DNA from: Argyresthia goedartella
Taxonomy: Eukaryota > Arthropoda > Insecta > Lepidoptera > Argyresthiidae
Reading direction: 5' to 3'
NCBI GenBank assembly: GCA_949825045.1
Contig: OX463816.1
Coordinates: 14,007,579 to 14,071,578, forward strand
Length of the DNA stretch: 64,000 bases
Shown: positions 26,161-39,600 of the stretch, one piece after another
Layout: every line of letters begins with the position of its first letter
Position numbering within the stretch: the stretch's first letter is position 1
Program-made: the position numbers and the translations under genes
The notes under the pieces: generated by a model
Told to the model about the DNA's origin: nothing
Seen by the model: the letters and a program-made list of their open reading frames with translations, nothing else
Database searches by the model: none

Positions 26161-27757
26161 AGGAGGATAAAGTTATTGAAACCATAGTAGATAGTTGTTA
26201 ACATCCAAACCTTTCCGGAGTTTATAACTTTCTGTCCCTACGTAAATCGAGAAACTTTTCGCTCAATTTCTAATTTCGACTAACTTTTCAATCCCGCCCT
26301 CAAATTTGTTAGCAATTGTCTGTCGATAGCAAAGGTGGGAAAGAACTGCTCTTTAAAAAAAAATCCAAATAACCACTGAGTTATTTTATATTAACCGTTT
26401 TTAAAAACGGATTTTCGATTATACGTTATTAGTAATGAAAATTACATTCTGTAGCTTTTAAAGTGTTGCTATTATGTGTGACATTGCTGTTAACTATTGT
26501 TTGTCCCTTCATACTTTACACTGTGGCTTAAGACTGTCAGAATTACTAAAATTATTATTATTTGTTCATAGTGAGAGAGATGGGAGTGGTATTCTAAATT
26601 TATAAAGGTCTCAAACAAAACAAATCAACGTAGAAACGAACTAGCAACTTTAAATTCAACAGACGAGACAGCTGGTTTCCTTTGCTTATTATTATTAAAA
26701 TCTATTTTTAATTAGTTTAGTTGTGAGTGACATCCCCCGAAATCGGTTTTACTATTAAATTTAGTATAGTAACTAAGCAATGCACTAAAACAAAAACAAA
26801 TCAAACAACGCCGCAAGCACTCGCGCGCGCAGCTGTCAAACCGTGCTGCGCCGGGCGACAGGCGATCACGCCATATCAATAATATCATGCGACTCAATGA
26901 ATAGTATAGCGCCAACGTATCGTGAAAACTGAAATGACAACTTCGCGCGCCAGCTGGTTCTTACGAAAGCTGCGCTATTTGAAAGCCGTCTTTTTAAATT
27001 GTTAATAGCGGGGATTTTCATTATTTTAAAAGAGCGCGTTATTTTATGCGTTTTTGTAATAATTACATCTCTAGTCGATAGCAAGGTAGCGTTGTAGGTA
27101 TTAACTGTAAACTATTATGGGCAATTTTACAAGGAATGGAATTTTCGATAGTTCTATTTCATGTTAGAAAGACGGTCCAAATAGTTAATTTTCTATTTGA
27201 ACTTAGTTCAAACGCTCTTTACAGCACCGGGTACGGAACAGTCGCCAATTACCATTATATTCGTGACGAAAAATTCAGTCTAAGGAACAATTTATAAAAA
27301 CCCGCGGGACCATAAATCTACAAGTAGGTGCCCACATAGCTTAACAACTATCACCAACTTTGAGAGAGAAACGCGACCTCAGGTCATGTATAAACAAAAA
27401 AAAGTCAAATCCAATTAATTGAAACTCGTACCCACAACAAAGTCTAGGTGCTCATGGAGAGACCGCAAACATGTATTAACGAGTAACGCTGTACTGGCTC
27501 AGTAAAGTTAAGTGGCACTACACAACTCTCGAATTCCAGGAGCTGTTGAATTTCCTAAATAAATAAAACTTGAATAGCGGAAAACCATCCTTTTGCCACC
27601 ATACTTCCAAAATGGACTCGGTGTAAATAATGTTAGTATAAATAAAGTAATAAAGTTAGTATCGGAATGATAAATCTAAAAGACTATCCCTAAAAAATAA
27701 GAAACGGTGATTTTTTTTGTTGGTGTGGTAATTGTTGTAAAATGCGTACCAAGTACA
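26161..27757. other. No gene recognised
   Basis: Non-coding flank to the right of the piggyBac element. It is AT-rich with a GC-richer patch near 26800-26960. Nothing identifiable. Confidence 0.5.
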
Positions 27758-27816
27758 TAGTCGGTCATTTATTAGGTAGGCACACTGCGCATACTTACCT
27801 AATAAATGACCGACTA
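27758..27816. repeat. Perfect 21-bp stem, 17-nt loop hairpin
   Basis: The arms 27758-27778 and 27796-27816 are perfect inverses (starting TAGTCGGTCATTTATTAGG). It could be a tiny MITE or a structured RNA locus. It lies 2.4 kb past the Taf1 poly(A) signal. Confidence 0.8.
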
Positions 27817-28292
27817 TTTTTACCAACGATGGACAGAACGGAGGCGGTATATGCGTTTGGGTTAGAGGTTTTTGCTTGTGTGTGCGTGTCTGTGTGTCCG
27901 TTACTATTTTCCTGGAAAACTACTGGACATATTATTTGCTGGTATTTCTCAACCGATCCTCATAAAATTTTGTAAGGTTAGTTAATTATATGCATTATTG
28001 TCGATTCACTTTTTGGAAAATTTTCAAAATGGCGGAGCTATGGGGTAAAGTTATTGGTGCGACTACTTCCATACTCCATGATGTACGTAACCAGATCCAT
28101 AAGTTTGTATGTGGTATTGAAAGAAAATGCAGTAGGGTTATTTGTTTTTATAATAATTCCACTTGTTCATCCGATAAACTTCATGGGGTGGTCGGGACTG
28201 TAAGGGGGTCGAAAATAATAATGCAACAAATATAATGACCATCAAAATATTTTTTTCCTACCCAAAATGGATAAATGAACACCATAAGTTGC

Positions 28293-28425
28293 AAAAAATA
28301 TCAGGGCAAAATACTGCGGTAGCTTAGGTGAAGGGTAAAGGGGGTGAGCGAAGCGAAGCCCCCTTTATCCTTCGTGTTAGGTTGAACATGTAAGAACAAC
28401 AAAAAATATTTAAAACATAAACTTA
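28293..28425. repeat. Dispersed repeat related to the interior of 43694-43901
   Basis: It shares AATATCAGGGCAAAAT, CTGCGGTAGCTTAGGTGAAGG and CATGTAAGAACAA. It contains a short palindrome, AAAGGGGG...CCCCCTTT. The terminal inverted repeats are absent. Confidence 0.65.
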
Positions 28426-28786
28426 AGTACACAAAACGTAAAAAGAAGCTTGGTGATCATTTATCCAAACACAATTTGGTGGACATTTATCCATTCTGGC
28501 AGTCATTTCGAATTTATTGGTAGTAAAATAGGTGCGTTTTTGGTAATCGTTTAAACATAAGCCAAATAATAATAAAAACGTAAATTTCCTGGGTCGCTCG
28601 CGAGTTCTAGGGCTCACAGAGCACTAGTTTATAGTTAGGTACCTACTTATTACAACGAATAATTGTGATTCATATCTTATCTAGAATGCGGTACAAAAAT
28701 CTGCAGCGGCACCTCGGACCATAATGTATTTGAACATGTTTGTGTTTCATACGTTTTAACATTATGATGGTTCACGTTATACAGAT

Positions 28787-29006
28787 TGTAACAGAAAGGA
28801 GTAGACATATTTCAGGGGGGTTTGATGGGCATCATTCTGAACAACTTTTACAATAAAACCGATTTGATGAGAGCAATTTTTTTTTCTCTTCTCCATACAA
28901 AACAGCTGATCGCCCGGCCCAAGCAGTGAAAATTAAAGTTGCCCAGGTAAAATCGGTTTCACAGTGAAAGTTGTACAGAATGATGTCCCTAACACCTTTC
29001 TGTAAC
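28787..29006. mobile_element. Dispersed fold-back family, copy 3 (complete)
   Basis: The ends TGTAACAGAAAGG and CCTTTCTGTAACA are inverted. Internally CATCATTCTGAACAACTTT pairs with its near-inverse. 220 bp, no gene. Confidence 0.75.
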
Positions 29007-29149
29007 ACTCTGTATATAGATAGACTAGAAAGGTAGAAATTTCCGGACACCGGAGCGAGAGTTCCATACTTAGTCAAGAGCACGGAAAACATACTGTTTA
29101 TTTATAAGAATGGTAGTTAATACATTTTTTTACAATTTTCTTTAGAGAA

Positions 29150-29373
29150 AATATATAATATCCACAAGCTTTAAACATAAACATTTACATACAGGCACAT
29201 ACATTGCTCCTGGCGACACCATGTGTCGTGGGAACCAGAGCAGAACAGCGACGTCACACATATAAACATCCAAGACCTATGGGTTTTTTTATCAATATCC
29301 CTAGCTGGGGATCGAATCCGGGACCTCTCGCATGGTAGGCAGAGCTACAACCGCAGCGCCACAGAGATCGTCA
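29150..29373 (-). mobile_element. Second type of tRNA-like SINE
   Basis: On the minus strand, GTGGCGCTGCGGTTGTAGC and GGATTCGATCCCC resemble pol III A and B boxes of a tRNA-derived head. An unrelated body and an A-rich end follow. Borders are approximate. Confidence 0.6.
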
Positions 29374-30254
29374 AGAGATGTAGCAACATATATTTTTATT
29401 AGACTTTTAGTCTCAGTAGTACGGTGATTTAGTCCGGTACTCCGACTTTTCCTCTCAGTATATGGTAATAATTCACCGATACATTGAAATGATAAATTGA
29501 AAATTGCTTACAGCCCGACACAATCATGAAACCTTAAGTTTAAAATTTGGTCACTTGTTTCCTCGTTGGGCTGATAACTTTCCAACCACTGAACCGATTT
29601 TAATAAGGTATAGCTAAAACCAAACGCATTGAACTCCTCCGTTTCGTCCTGTCCGCCGCGGCCGAACATACAGACACAAACAACCTCTAACCCCAAACGC
29701 ATATACCTTCTCCGTTCCGTTCCATACGCCGTGGATAAAAAATATTGACAACCATGAATCAATGCTTACAATAACTCAAGACTAGAGAGATTTAGATGCT
29801 TTCCGACATGGACCTGGAAACGCTATCAACACGTTCTAATAGCGTTCGAAGCCAATCGCATAGGCGACGAACTGCATTGAATATAAATGAAGCGACTGCT
29901 TTTAGGTCCACTTTGGACTGGCTGATCGCCTGAATTCCGAATGCATATTCAAGCGGCACCTAATGACGAATAATTGAATGGGAAATGGATGAAACTGATT
30001 TATTAAGCTGTCACGGTGGATTTACACGCTTTTGTGGGCAAACGGGTATTTGGGTTTGTATAATACTTGAGAAGAATATCAAACAACTTTATAGGAAACT
30101 ACTATACTAAAATCTGGATCCGTTGTCTACGTAGGCTATATCTGGTGATCACCATGGATTCTGTAGTCGCATCCAGGGAAATATATCAATAGGTGTTTTC
30201 CATCAGTTTGATAATATAAGTTAAAAGTAGCAAACATCAATGAAAAAACAATTT

Positions 30255-30582
30255 GAAATTATATAAATATTTTATTCCCCAATTGATTAACTTTCTATAA
30301 CTCATTTCATATTTAACTTACATCTAACTTGATAAGTTTTTCATTACATTAGGTTTAACAATAGTTTAGTCAAATTGTGCAGAAAGTTTCTAATCTTTCT
30401 GAGCACCCCTTATTCGCTACCACAGCTCTAATTAAGCTCTACCGAAAATTGTGAAAATGCGACACGATAGATATTAATTTGATAGAAACTGAGTAGACGT
30501 TGAAACTATCCGAGCTACGGAATCGTGCGCATATTGCGTCTTGGCTACAATAGCGATACATTTGAATAACATTTTTGAATAT
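30255..30582 (-). terminator. Taf1 3' UTR and polyadenylation signal
   Basis: AT-rich sequence directly after the stop codon. An AATAAA hexamer on the minus strand (30276-30271) lies about 310 nt past the stop and is the first obvious poly(A) signal. The cleavage position just beyond is inferred. Confidence 0.6.
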
Positions 30583-30657
30583 TCAGAACCACAGTCCATC
30601 TTCGCCTTCTTCTTCACTGTCCGTGACTTGAAGATCGTCTTGAATCGGCGGGTCCGG
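30583..30657 (-). CDS. Taf1: Taf1 terminal coding exon, window 15 of 15
   Basis: 24 codons plus TGA: PDPPIQDDLQVTDSEEEG then EDGLWF. An acidic C-terminus is typical of TAF1. The acceptor is GTGTATTTCAG. A palindromic repeat starts 56 nt upstream of this acceptor (30714-30790). Confidence 0.9.
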   Translation of the reverse strand, partial: PDPPIQDDLQVTDSEEEGEDGLWF

Positions 30658-33600
30658 CTGAAATACACATAAACAGTATTACATGAATGTTGACATTATC
30701 CATAAATAGCACCGTCAGTGCGGCAGGTCTACCTGCCGCACTGACGAGGCAGGTAGACCTGCCGCACTGACGAGGCAGGTAGACCTGCCTCAGATGCCTC
30801 GAATAAGCCTATTATGACCTTGTGAACTCTTTGGCGCAATGCCCACTGAACAGACAAGATAGAGACACGACACGAAAACAGGGACGAATACAAAAATGCG
30901 GGTCAAACTTGAATCAGTTCTTTGACTGAGGTCATACATATTAAGTCAGTTAGCAGCTCTTTTCCGGTTGCTAATGGGTTTTAATTTTAAACTGTTTTTT
31001 AGGGAACGGCATACTTAGCCTCCGCTGTCCGTCTGTCCGTCAGCGAGCTGTATCGTAATGTGTAGTTCTGTTGCCGCTACAACAACATATGTACTACACG
31101 AGATTTTATAAATCAAAGGGGTCCATTATCACCACCCGCGATATAACAAACCAAGTCATGATTCAAATATGATCTTACATTTCTCGGCTTAACAAATGGT
31201 TGCCACCATAACCATGCAATTGGTTTCATATCGGTTGCGCAATCTGTAAATTCTGGGGTTCGAATCCACGTAGGGGCATATTTTGTTTTATTATTTTTAG
31301 CTGTGACGCCTGCTGGAATGTCTTCCTCTGCTCAGCAATCAACCTTTCGCATCCTAACTTTTGTGGCGACCACTGACCACAACTGATCGGTGGCCGCTTC
31401 TTTTTTACCCCGTTGTTTGCAGTGTCATAAATAACTTCGCCCAGGTTCAGGCGAAGGAAGGAGGGATGGGTTAACCTCACGAGTGGCGTGTGTCCACGTT
31501 TTGTGGCGCCACAAGAAGCGAGCAGGCGCGATTTGTAGCATGAGGCGGCCACCGGCGTTTACCGTGTGCGGCGAGTCCATATTACATGTATGAAGATTAC
31601 AGGAAATGGGGGGGCATCGTTTTGTGGCGACGTTATGTGGTCCGTGTGAGCCGAGGCCTAGAGATAAGGTCGCCTCTGTAAACTATTTGTGTCGACGTTA
31701 TGTGGTCCGTGTGAGCCGAGGCCTAGAGATAAGCTCGCTGTAAACTATTTTTTTGTAATTATTTTTTCAAGGGGCTTATGGCTTCGGAGGCAGGTTCATA
31801 ATTCTGTTACCTATAGATACCCTCGTATTTTTACGTTGCGTTACCACACTTGTCTTTTTAACTTTACTTTTTTTTTCAATATCCGTAAAGAGTTGTTATG
31901 TCTTAAAACAATGAATATTTTTGTGAATACTAATAATAAACTACTTTAGGTAAAATAATCATCAATTATTCATCAATTTTTATCACAATTTCTTCAAAAT
32001 AAACATTTTCCACTAGCTACAGGTATTATTAACCTTAATTTTCGTATTAAAAATATTATTTTGTGTATTACCTATGTTTTTAGACTATTTAGCGGTTTCC
32101 TTTATTTACGTCTGCGCGCGCATCTCGCAAAAAAACCAGAGCGCCATTATTTTTTTTAAAGTTAACGTATTTATTATTTACATTATTAATCATACAAGTC
32201 TACTTTTTCCTCGCAAGTGTGTTGAAAAATATCGTATGAAACGCTTGTCCATTATACAAAATACAAAAATATTTATTCCAAAATACTTCCAAAATACGCG
32301 CATCTCGCAAAAAAACCAGAGCGCCATTTTTTTTAAAGTTAACGTATTTATTATTTACATAATTAATCATACAAGGCTACTTTTTCCTCGCAAGGGTGTT
32401 GAAAAATGTCGTATGAAACGCTTGTCCATTATACAAAATACAAAAATATTTATTCCAAAATACTTTAAAACAATCATAAAAAAATATTCTAAATAATTAC
32501 AAGATTCATTAAAAATAATAACAAACATAACAAACACTAAGCCATTTACATTTAGGAATTTAAGAGATTATTTTTCGTTTTCTTGTGGCCCCAAACTAAG
32601 CAAGCTTGTCTTATGGGTGCCAACTTCAACAGTTTAGCAATTAATAAATTACGCAATGGTAAAGGCAAGAGTACCATATCTAAAAACTTATTTTAAGTAA
32701 TATTACTATAAATTATAATTTAAAAACCCTATAGTAAAACCATTGATTATCATCACACACACTCGGCTGCCTTATCCTTATGGCTCGCGCGAATAATACC
32801 TCCTTCGGGTATGATGGCGAACATAGCACACTTGTATCATAATGAACTATTCTCAGTCTATTATTTGTGAGCAATAAAGTAAATTATGTAAATAATGAAG
32901 GATGAAAAATAATAGGCCTGGCAGGTAGTCTGTCGATTGCACGTCGTTCGACACTCACCTGCCAATTTTCCGGAGGTTCCTCTTTCAGTACTGGCGGAGG
33001 CTCCACCGGAGGTGCTTCCATTGGGAGTTCCATGTTCATGTCTGGCTCTAGGGGCTCCTCCTGCGGATAGAATACGGTCTTTGATGAAACTGAAAGTCGA
33101 ACACCGGAGCCTCAATGTAACATTAGTATTTTTTCGTTATACACTCAGTTACAAGCAGTGTTTTTGCACTACATTCGTCCCCGGTGGGTGAGTGTTAACT
33201 CGAAGGTGTTTTGTTACCCTGCCATAGCTGGGAGTTACCTTGCTGTCGTTAAATGTTTCCTTGTAGTCGTTGAATGTTACCTTGCCCTCGCTGAGTATTA
33301 CCTTCGCATCTCTGAGTGTTACCTTGTGATCATTGAATGTGACCTTGCCATCGCTGAGTGTTATTTTTTCAGCGGTTAATATTACCTTGCCGATGCTAAA
33401 TTTAATTCCCGACGGTAAATTGTTACCTTGACGGCGGGATGGTCAGCGTGCCCGGGTACGAGTAGCCTACGTGCTGGTCCAACGAACGGTCTACGAAGCT
33501 GTCGCTCGGGTGCGCTGGCTTGTCAGGCATCTCGTCTTTTATCAGCAACTCGTTAACTCTTCGGTTTTGAGTATTATCTCGCAGTATCTGACTGTTACCT

Positions 33601-36600
33601 TGTCATCGCTGAGTGTTACCTCTCCGTATCTGAGTACTATCCAGTCGTCTCTGAGTATCACCTCGCCGTATCTTAGTGTTACCTTGCCGTTGCAAAATTT
33701 CCTTCGCGATGGTAAATTGTTACCTTGACGGCGGTGAGCGTGGCCGGGTACGAGTAGTCTGCGTGCTGGTCCAGGTCTACGAAGCTCTCGCTCGGGTGCG
33801 CTGGCTCGTCTGGCATCTCGCGTTTGATCAGCATCTCGGACGCGTCGAAACTGGGCTCGCCGCTCACTGACGGCGAGTCTTCTGGGGGAGACGAGTTATA
33901 ATAGATTTTTATACAAGGGAGGTGAGGCATCGATTACTCCTTCGCTAGCATGCTTATGGTTGGAGGGTGTAATTGATTACTTACGCCCAAGTGCATACCT
34001 TTGATTACTAATGCGAGGAAATAAAAAACAACAAAACAACTGTTTATTAAAAAAGCTCCTATACACAAATTTTTCAGTGGTTTTTCTTGCTGGCCAGTTT
34101 TAGAAAGAAAACCTATGTTTTGTGTCACTTCTAAGCGTCTTGCCGGGGTATAACTTAAATATGAGGTCTTGTCACAAAAGAAAGAAAGGAGCCACGTTCG
34201 ATTTTCAAATTTACTTGTCTCCCTAGGGTTGTGAATCGCATTTACCTCCCGTATACCATGATGCATCTCCCGCATTAGTGGTGAAAATAAAATAAATTAC
34301 TCTTGAATGCACACGGAGCAACTGGAAATGAACTAAACCGGTTGGTACCTCGTCTGTGATTCAGTCAATATGGATAAGTCTTGAGCATAAGCCCTGAAAA
34401 AAGTTGATTTCTGGTGTATGGAATAATTAGTCCGACATGCCCTGGCATGCATGCCCATGGTACGTTCGTCCAGCAAAAAAAACTAAACAGCTGATCGTAG
34501 GCTGGTGAAACTTGGTAAACAGGTACTTCATAATTAGTCCAATTGGTTTGGACCAATTAGAACAGCACAATTGGTAGCTCTTGAGGTTATGGAGAAATCT
34601 AAGTATTATTTTAATTTAATTATTACAAATTTTTATTTTAGGCTATTGTAAGAAACTAATTTGCATATTTCGGGTATTGGATGACTTTTTTTTATTTTTA
34701 TTTAACACTCCTCGTGGCGTCGCTTGCTTACAGTTTTGGACCGGTTGTACTTGAGGCTGGTGGTTGCCGTTTATAAAAGTAAAAAACTATAATATCAATA
34801 ATTGTTTACGTTCCGACTGACATCTGCGTTATCGAATGACAGGAAAACTGTTGAAACTTGAAAGTTTTACAGAACAGCCAACGCGAAGAAATTTTAAAAA
34901 ACTATGCCGTAGAGGACAAATGAAGTACATTATGTTTTTCACTGATATTTCAGTAACCCTGTAATATTTTTTGATGGGAATGACGGAATTTAGTTAGGAA
35001 CACAATAATCTCAAATGGTTTTCTCAGTTTGGTACCTTTGATTATTTTTTTACATGGCCCATTGCTTTCCACCACGGTGCGTGTCGCTCTATGTGTTTAA
35101 TTTAAGGCATTCCAATCACTTTTGGTTATGAAGAAAAGAGACGGAACAAACGTGCGTCCGTGTTTTTACGGACGACCACGGACAGCCAGGCACGAGCCCG
35201 CACCGAACCTTTGGAGTTAGCTACCGACTCGCGGCGGATCCGACGCAACGAAACGGACATGTCTGTGCTACCACAGACGATACTCCTTCCACAGTGAGTC
35301 GTGCGGGCTGGGCCGCGTTCGTCTGCGATATCATGCACCGTGGAATGCTGGCACAATAGGCTGACGATTAATTAATTTTTGATTTACATACCTGGGCGAA
35401 TAGAAAGCTGGACCAAGCCTTCGGCAGCATCCTTCTGCTCAACCTCTTCCAGCTCCGAACTTCCGCTGTCTGAATATTGAAGATCTGCGAACACAAAGTA
35501 GAACATTCATGCAAAGTTGCGGAAACTTGAGAAGTCCTGTTTTAGCCCCCGACGACGAAAAACAGGAGTATGTGTCTGTGTAAGTGGTTCTGTCTGTGGC
35601 ACTCTAGAGCTCACGGGTAGACGGATTTTAATGCGGTTTTTTTTATTGGCAGTAGACTTCACTGCGATGTTTTTTAAGTATGGTTTGCTAAAATCAGTTC
35701 AGTACTTCTAAATCAGCGTAACAGGGAAATGAGTGAACCAAATTTTAGACTTTTATGGTTTCATTATTGGGTATTTTTATTTTTTTATTTATAATCATTA
35801 TACGGTTTTTATATGTCTTACAAATTCCAGAATTAATATGTCTAAATGAGGGCTAACGTTTTACCGTTGGCGCCACTTTCGAGTAAGGTAGCGGCGAATT
35901 AACACGCGATATATTTCAGCCTCTTGAAAATCTCAAGTTACGTAAAATAGGAGTATTAATGCAGTTGTTTCTTTATACTAGCTTGTTGATCAGGCAGCAG
36001 TGCCAGTAGGGAGTCGTGAGCGTATACAAGTCATTTGATTATTTGTGCTCGATAGAAAAGCCTCCCAAAGAAGCATGACTGTGTTGTCGCTGGATTATTC
36101 AAATTTTATTTTGCTTTTTGCTTTGAATTGATACATTATCGAAATTAATTAAAATTTTATCTGCATGTCTATTATAATTGTAATTAATATTGAATTGTAA
36201 TTTAACTGTCATTTTATTATATTGTAACATGTAAACATGTCGTGAATCTTTGTGTCGATCTGGCAGTAGCTGTTATGGCACAAACAAAAATGTAAATAGT
36301 AAATAAATAAATCACAAAACCTGTTAATCACAATAAAAAATCGCCCCGAATTATAATTTATACATAGATACTGTTATTTAAATGCTAAAAAAATATTAAG
36401 TTGCTCTGTTAGTTCTGTATAGATCGGTGAAGAGTATTTTCAACAGTTGAATCCTATTCCTCTAAAAGTAAGCAGTAGCTGAATTCTAAATTCCGCTTTT
36501 GAGGTTCCTTGCCTTAATTGAGTACGTTGCGTACTTGGGGTCACCCTTACCTTCTTCCAAACTGTTCTGATCTTTTCTCGGCCGCCCACGCTTCCGAGGA

Positions 36601-39600
36601 GTAGCACCTGAAACAAAATTCATAAGAATCATTGTACTTGAAGGAACACTGGTACCTTGATTTGGAGCTTTATGCATCGCATTATCAAACATAAGTTCCG
36701 CTACCAAAAAAGAAGTTGAATGTAGTAAATAAATTAACCTGTTGGCTTGGGTGTCACAGAGCAAATGTGCCCCTATTGGTTCACTCGATATATTTAATTT
36801 GATATGGCGATAAAGAATTGAGGTGGCACGACGACCAGCGAAAATACTTGACAATGTTTGGTAAATGAGGGATTACTTAAAAATTAATGAGAATTATAAT
36901 GTGAAATAAAGTTATATCAGTTCTTTATTGATGCTTTTGTCTCGTTTTGTGATCCTTTACCTTATGTATAGAGGTCTCACATATTTATAGGCCATCAAAG
37001 AACAGTTCGTCAAAAAAAGGAGCGCGCGAGTTTCCATACAAAGTCTCTCTATCAAAGTCAGCGGGGTAGAATGTAATGCGTATTTGCTCGTATGGGAAGT
37101 CTCTCTATCAGAGCTAGGGGGGTGACTATAAATTGTATTTTTCTTGTATGGAAAGTCTCTCTATCAGAGCCAACAGGTTAATCAACGACGAAGGAGTTTG
37201 AGTGATGGCTACCAATGCCATCTAGCGAAAGAGGCTAAACTTTCCATATAAAAAAACGAATCTTGGGCTGTTTCTTTGCGTTTTTCGTAATTAGATTTTT
37301 ACATAAACCTCCTCTGGTCTGAGGAGAATAAAACCAAATAGGAATTACACAAACCGATCGGGCCATTTTAGATATTTAGTAAGACTAACGTACAGCGACT
37401 CAGTTTTATAAGTATAGAAAGATTACCGTCAGGCCTAGGCGGGCGCGGCAGCTTGTGCTTCCTCGGCCGGCCGCGGCCGCGCTTCTCTTCGGTCGGCGGC
37501 GGCGGCGACAGCGACCGGTCCGAGTGCTGCGCCTCTTCCAACATCTTCTGTTGGACGCGCGCGATGTTCGCTTCTAGCTGGCTGACGTTCTCGCCGAACT
37601 GCGGGGGCATGCACACATATCGTCACCCTTCATTACATACGGGGTGGAAGCCACTTGCGCCCAGTAGCTCTGTTTTGTGGCCTTATTATGTATTTTTGAT
37701 ATCAATCGCAATGGAAAATTATACCAGTCAGACAACCGCGTGAACAAGCATACACGCACAAAAGAGAGCTCGTGTCCAATAATGGTTTTCTGATTGCCCG
37801 ATTTTTCAATTGCGGTTGTGAATTGCTAATGAGAGCCTTTTCATGTAATTCCGACATCTAGGACCTGCTATCGCTTTAGAAAAAACCGCTCAAGTGCGAG
37901 TCGAACTCGCGCACGAACGGTTCCGTACCACCGTACAATGATAGGGATGGTGTGGAGTGAACAGTTTGGATTTAACGTAGCATTCGAATTATTGTAATTT
38001 GAATTTAATATTTAGTTGACATACTGATTGAATTGAAATGAATAATTTATAATTTAAATTCTTATTATATATTTATTTATTTTTTAGTTTATGCGATGTT
38101 GTGCTTGTCATGTTTATGCGATGTTGAGCTTGTATGTTTATGCGATGTTGTGCTTGTCATGTTTATGCGATGTTGAGCTTGTATGTTTATGCGATGTTGT
38201 GCTTGTCATGTTTATGCGATGTTGAGCTTGTATGTTTATGCGATGTTGTGCTTGTCATGTTTATGCGATGTTGAGCTTGTATGTTTATGCGATGTTGTGC
38301 TTGTCATGTTTATGCGATGTTGAGCTTGTATGTTTATGCGATGTTGTGCTTGTCATGTTTATGCGATGTTGAGCTTGTATGTTTATGCGATGTTGTGCTT
38401 GTCATGTTTATGCGATGTTGAGCTTGTATGTTTATGCGATGTTCTACTTGTCATGTTTATGCAATGTTCTACTTGTCATTTTTATGCGATGTTCTGCTTG
38501 TCATGTTTATGCGATGTTGTGCTTGTCATGTTTATGCGATGTTCTTCTTGTCATGTAATTCGGTCGTCTAGGAAAAAAAAAACAAGCAGAACATCACATA
38601 AAAAGCAAAGTGGCAACAAGTTTCTATCGCTACAAAATAAAACAGATTTCGAAATTCCGCTGTCACCCACAGTACTCCACAACTGATAATGCTCATGGAA
38701 ATCTTCGTATTGTCGTATTCCCGAAAACAACCGAGCCCTTAACATCGCACTTGCAATTTGTACCTTGTTCGAAAGACATGTCAAGAAAAGCCAATGTCAT
38801 GTGTAAACAATCAGAAGCAATTAATTGCCGTCGGCGGCGGCCCGCCGATCAGTCAGTTGCTTTGAGCATTGACGCCGACTGCACGTCCTTCTTGATTTTT
38901 TTTTTCAGATGTAAGTTTCATTTCAACTTTATTAATTCATATTTTCTTTCAGGGTGGAACAATTTAAACATGGGAAGCCGATAAAGTCACAAGCACGGAA
39001 AATCAAAGTCAAAGTTCTTTATTACTGTAGATATTAATATATACGTAGCAAACGTAATTTTTTGCCTCTTCTCTACATTGGACCACTGTGGGAGAAGAAG
39101 GGCTTAGAAACTCCCACAGATTGATTTTTATATCTCTTCTCTTAAAAATGTATTGTGCTCAACTAATACAAATACTACAATATTAATTATTATGATTACT
39201 AAGCAGGAATAAATAATTACAAAATTAATAACATCAAAGTTTGTGTTGAGCTATATTAACCCCATACAGTCCCGTCATTTAAGTAATCTTGAACATTGTA
39301 GTATCCCTTTATCGACAGTTGCTTTAACAATCTTTTAAATTGCTCAAATGGCAATTTCAAAATCTCCAGGGGGTATCTTATTGCACTAGAGAATGCACTG
39401 ATTCTAGAATGTCTTGCTAAACTTCACGAGTCTTAACCTTTAGATTAATTTCTTAAATGAAGCCAATGTATTTAAAAAGACCATGATGGTTATTTTAATA
39501 AAGTCCAGGACAAAAGGAATTTCACGAACTTTGAGTGATACCTTGAAGCGAAAAAAATAACAATCAATGAAATTGTCATCACCATCATCATCAAAAAAGG

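Noticed and set aside
35126..35356. 76-codon minus frame in a Taf1 intron
   Set aside because: It is GC-rich but lacks a known family, splice sites or repeat support; I could not support it as an exon.
38330..38686. 118-codon Cys/Leu-rich gene
   Set aside because: It is translation of the 49-bp minisatellite.
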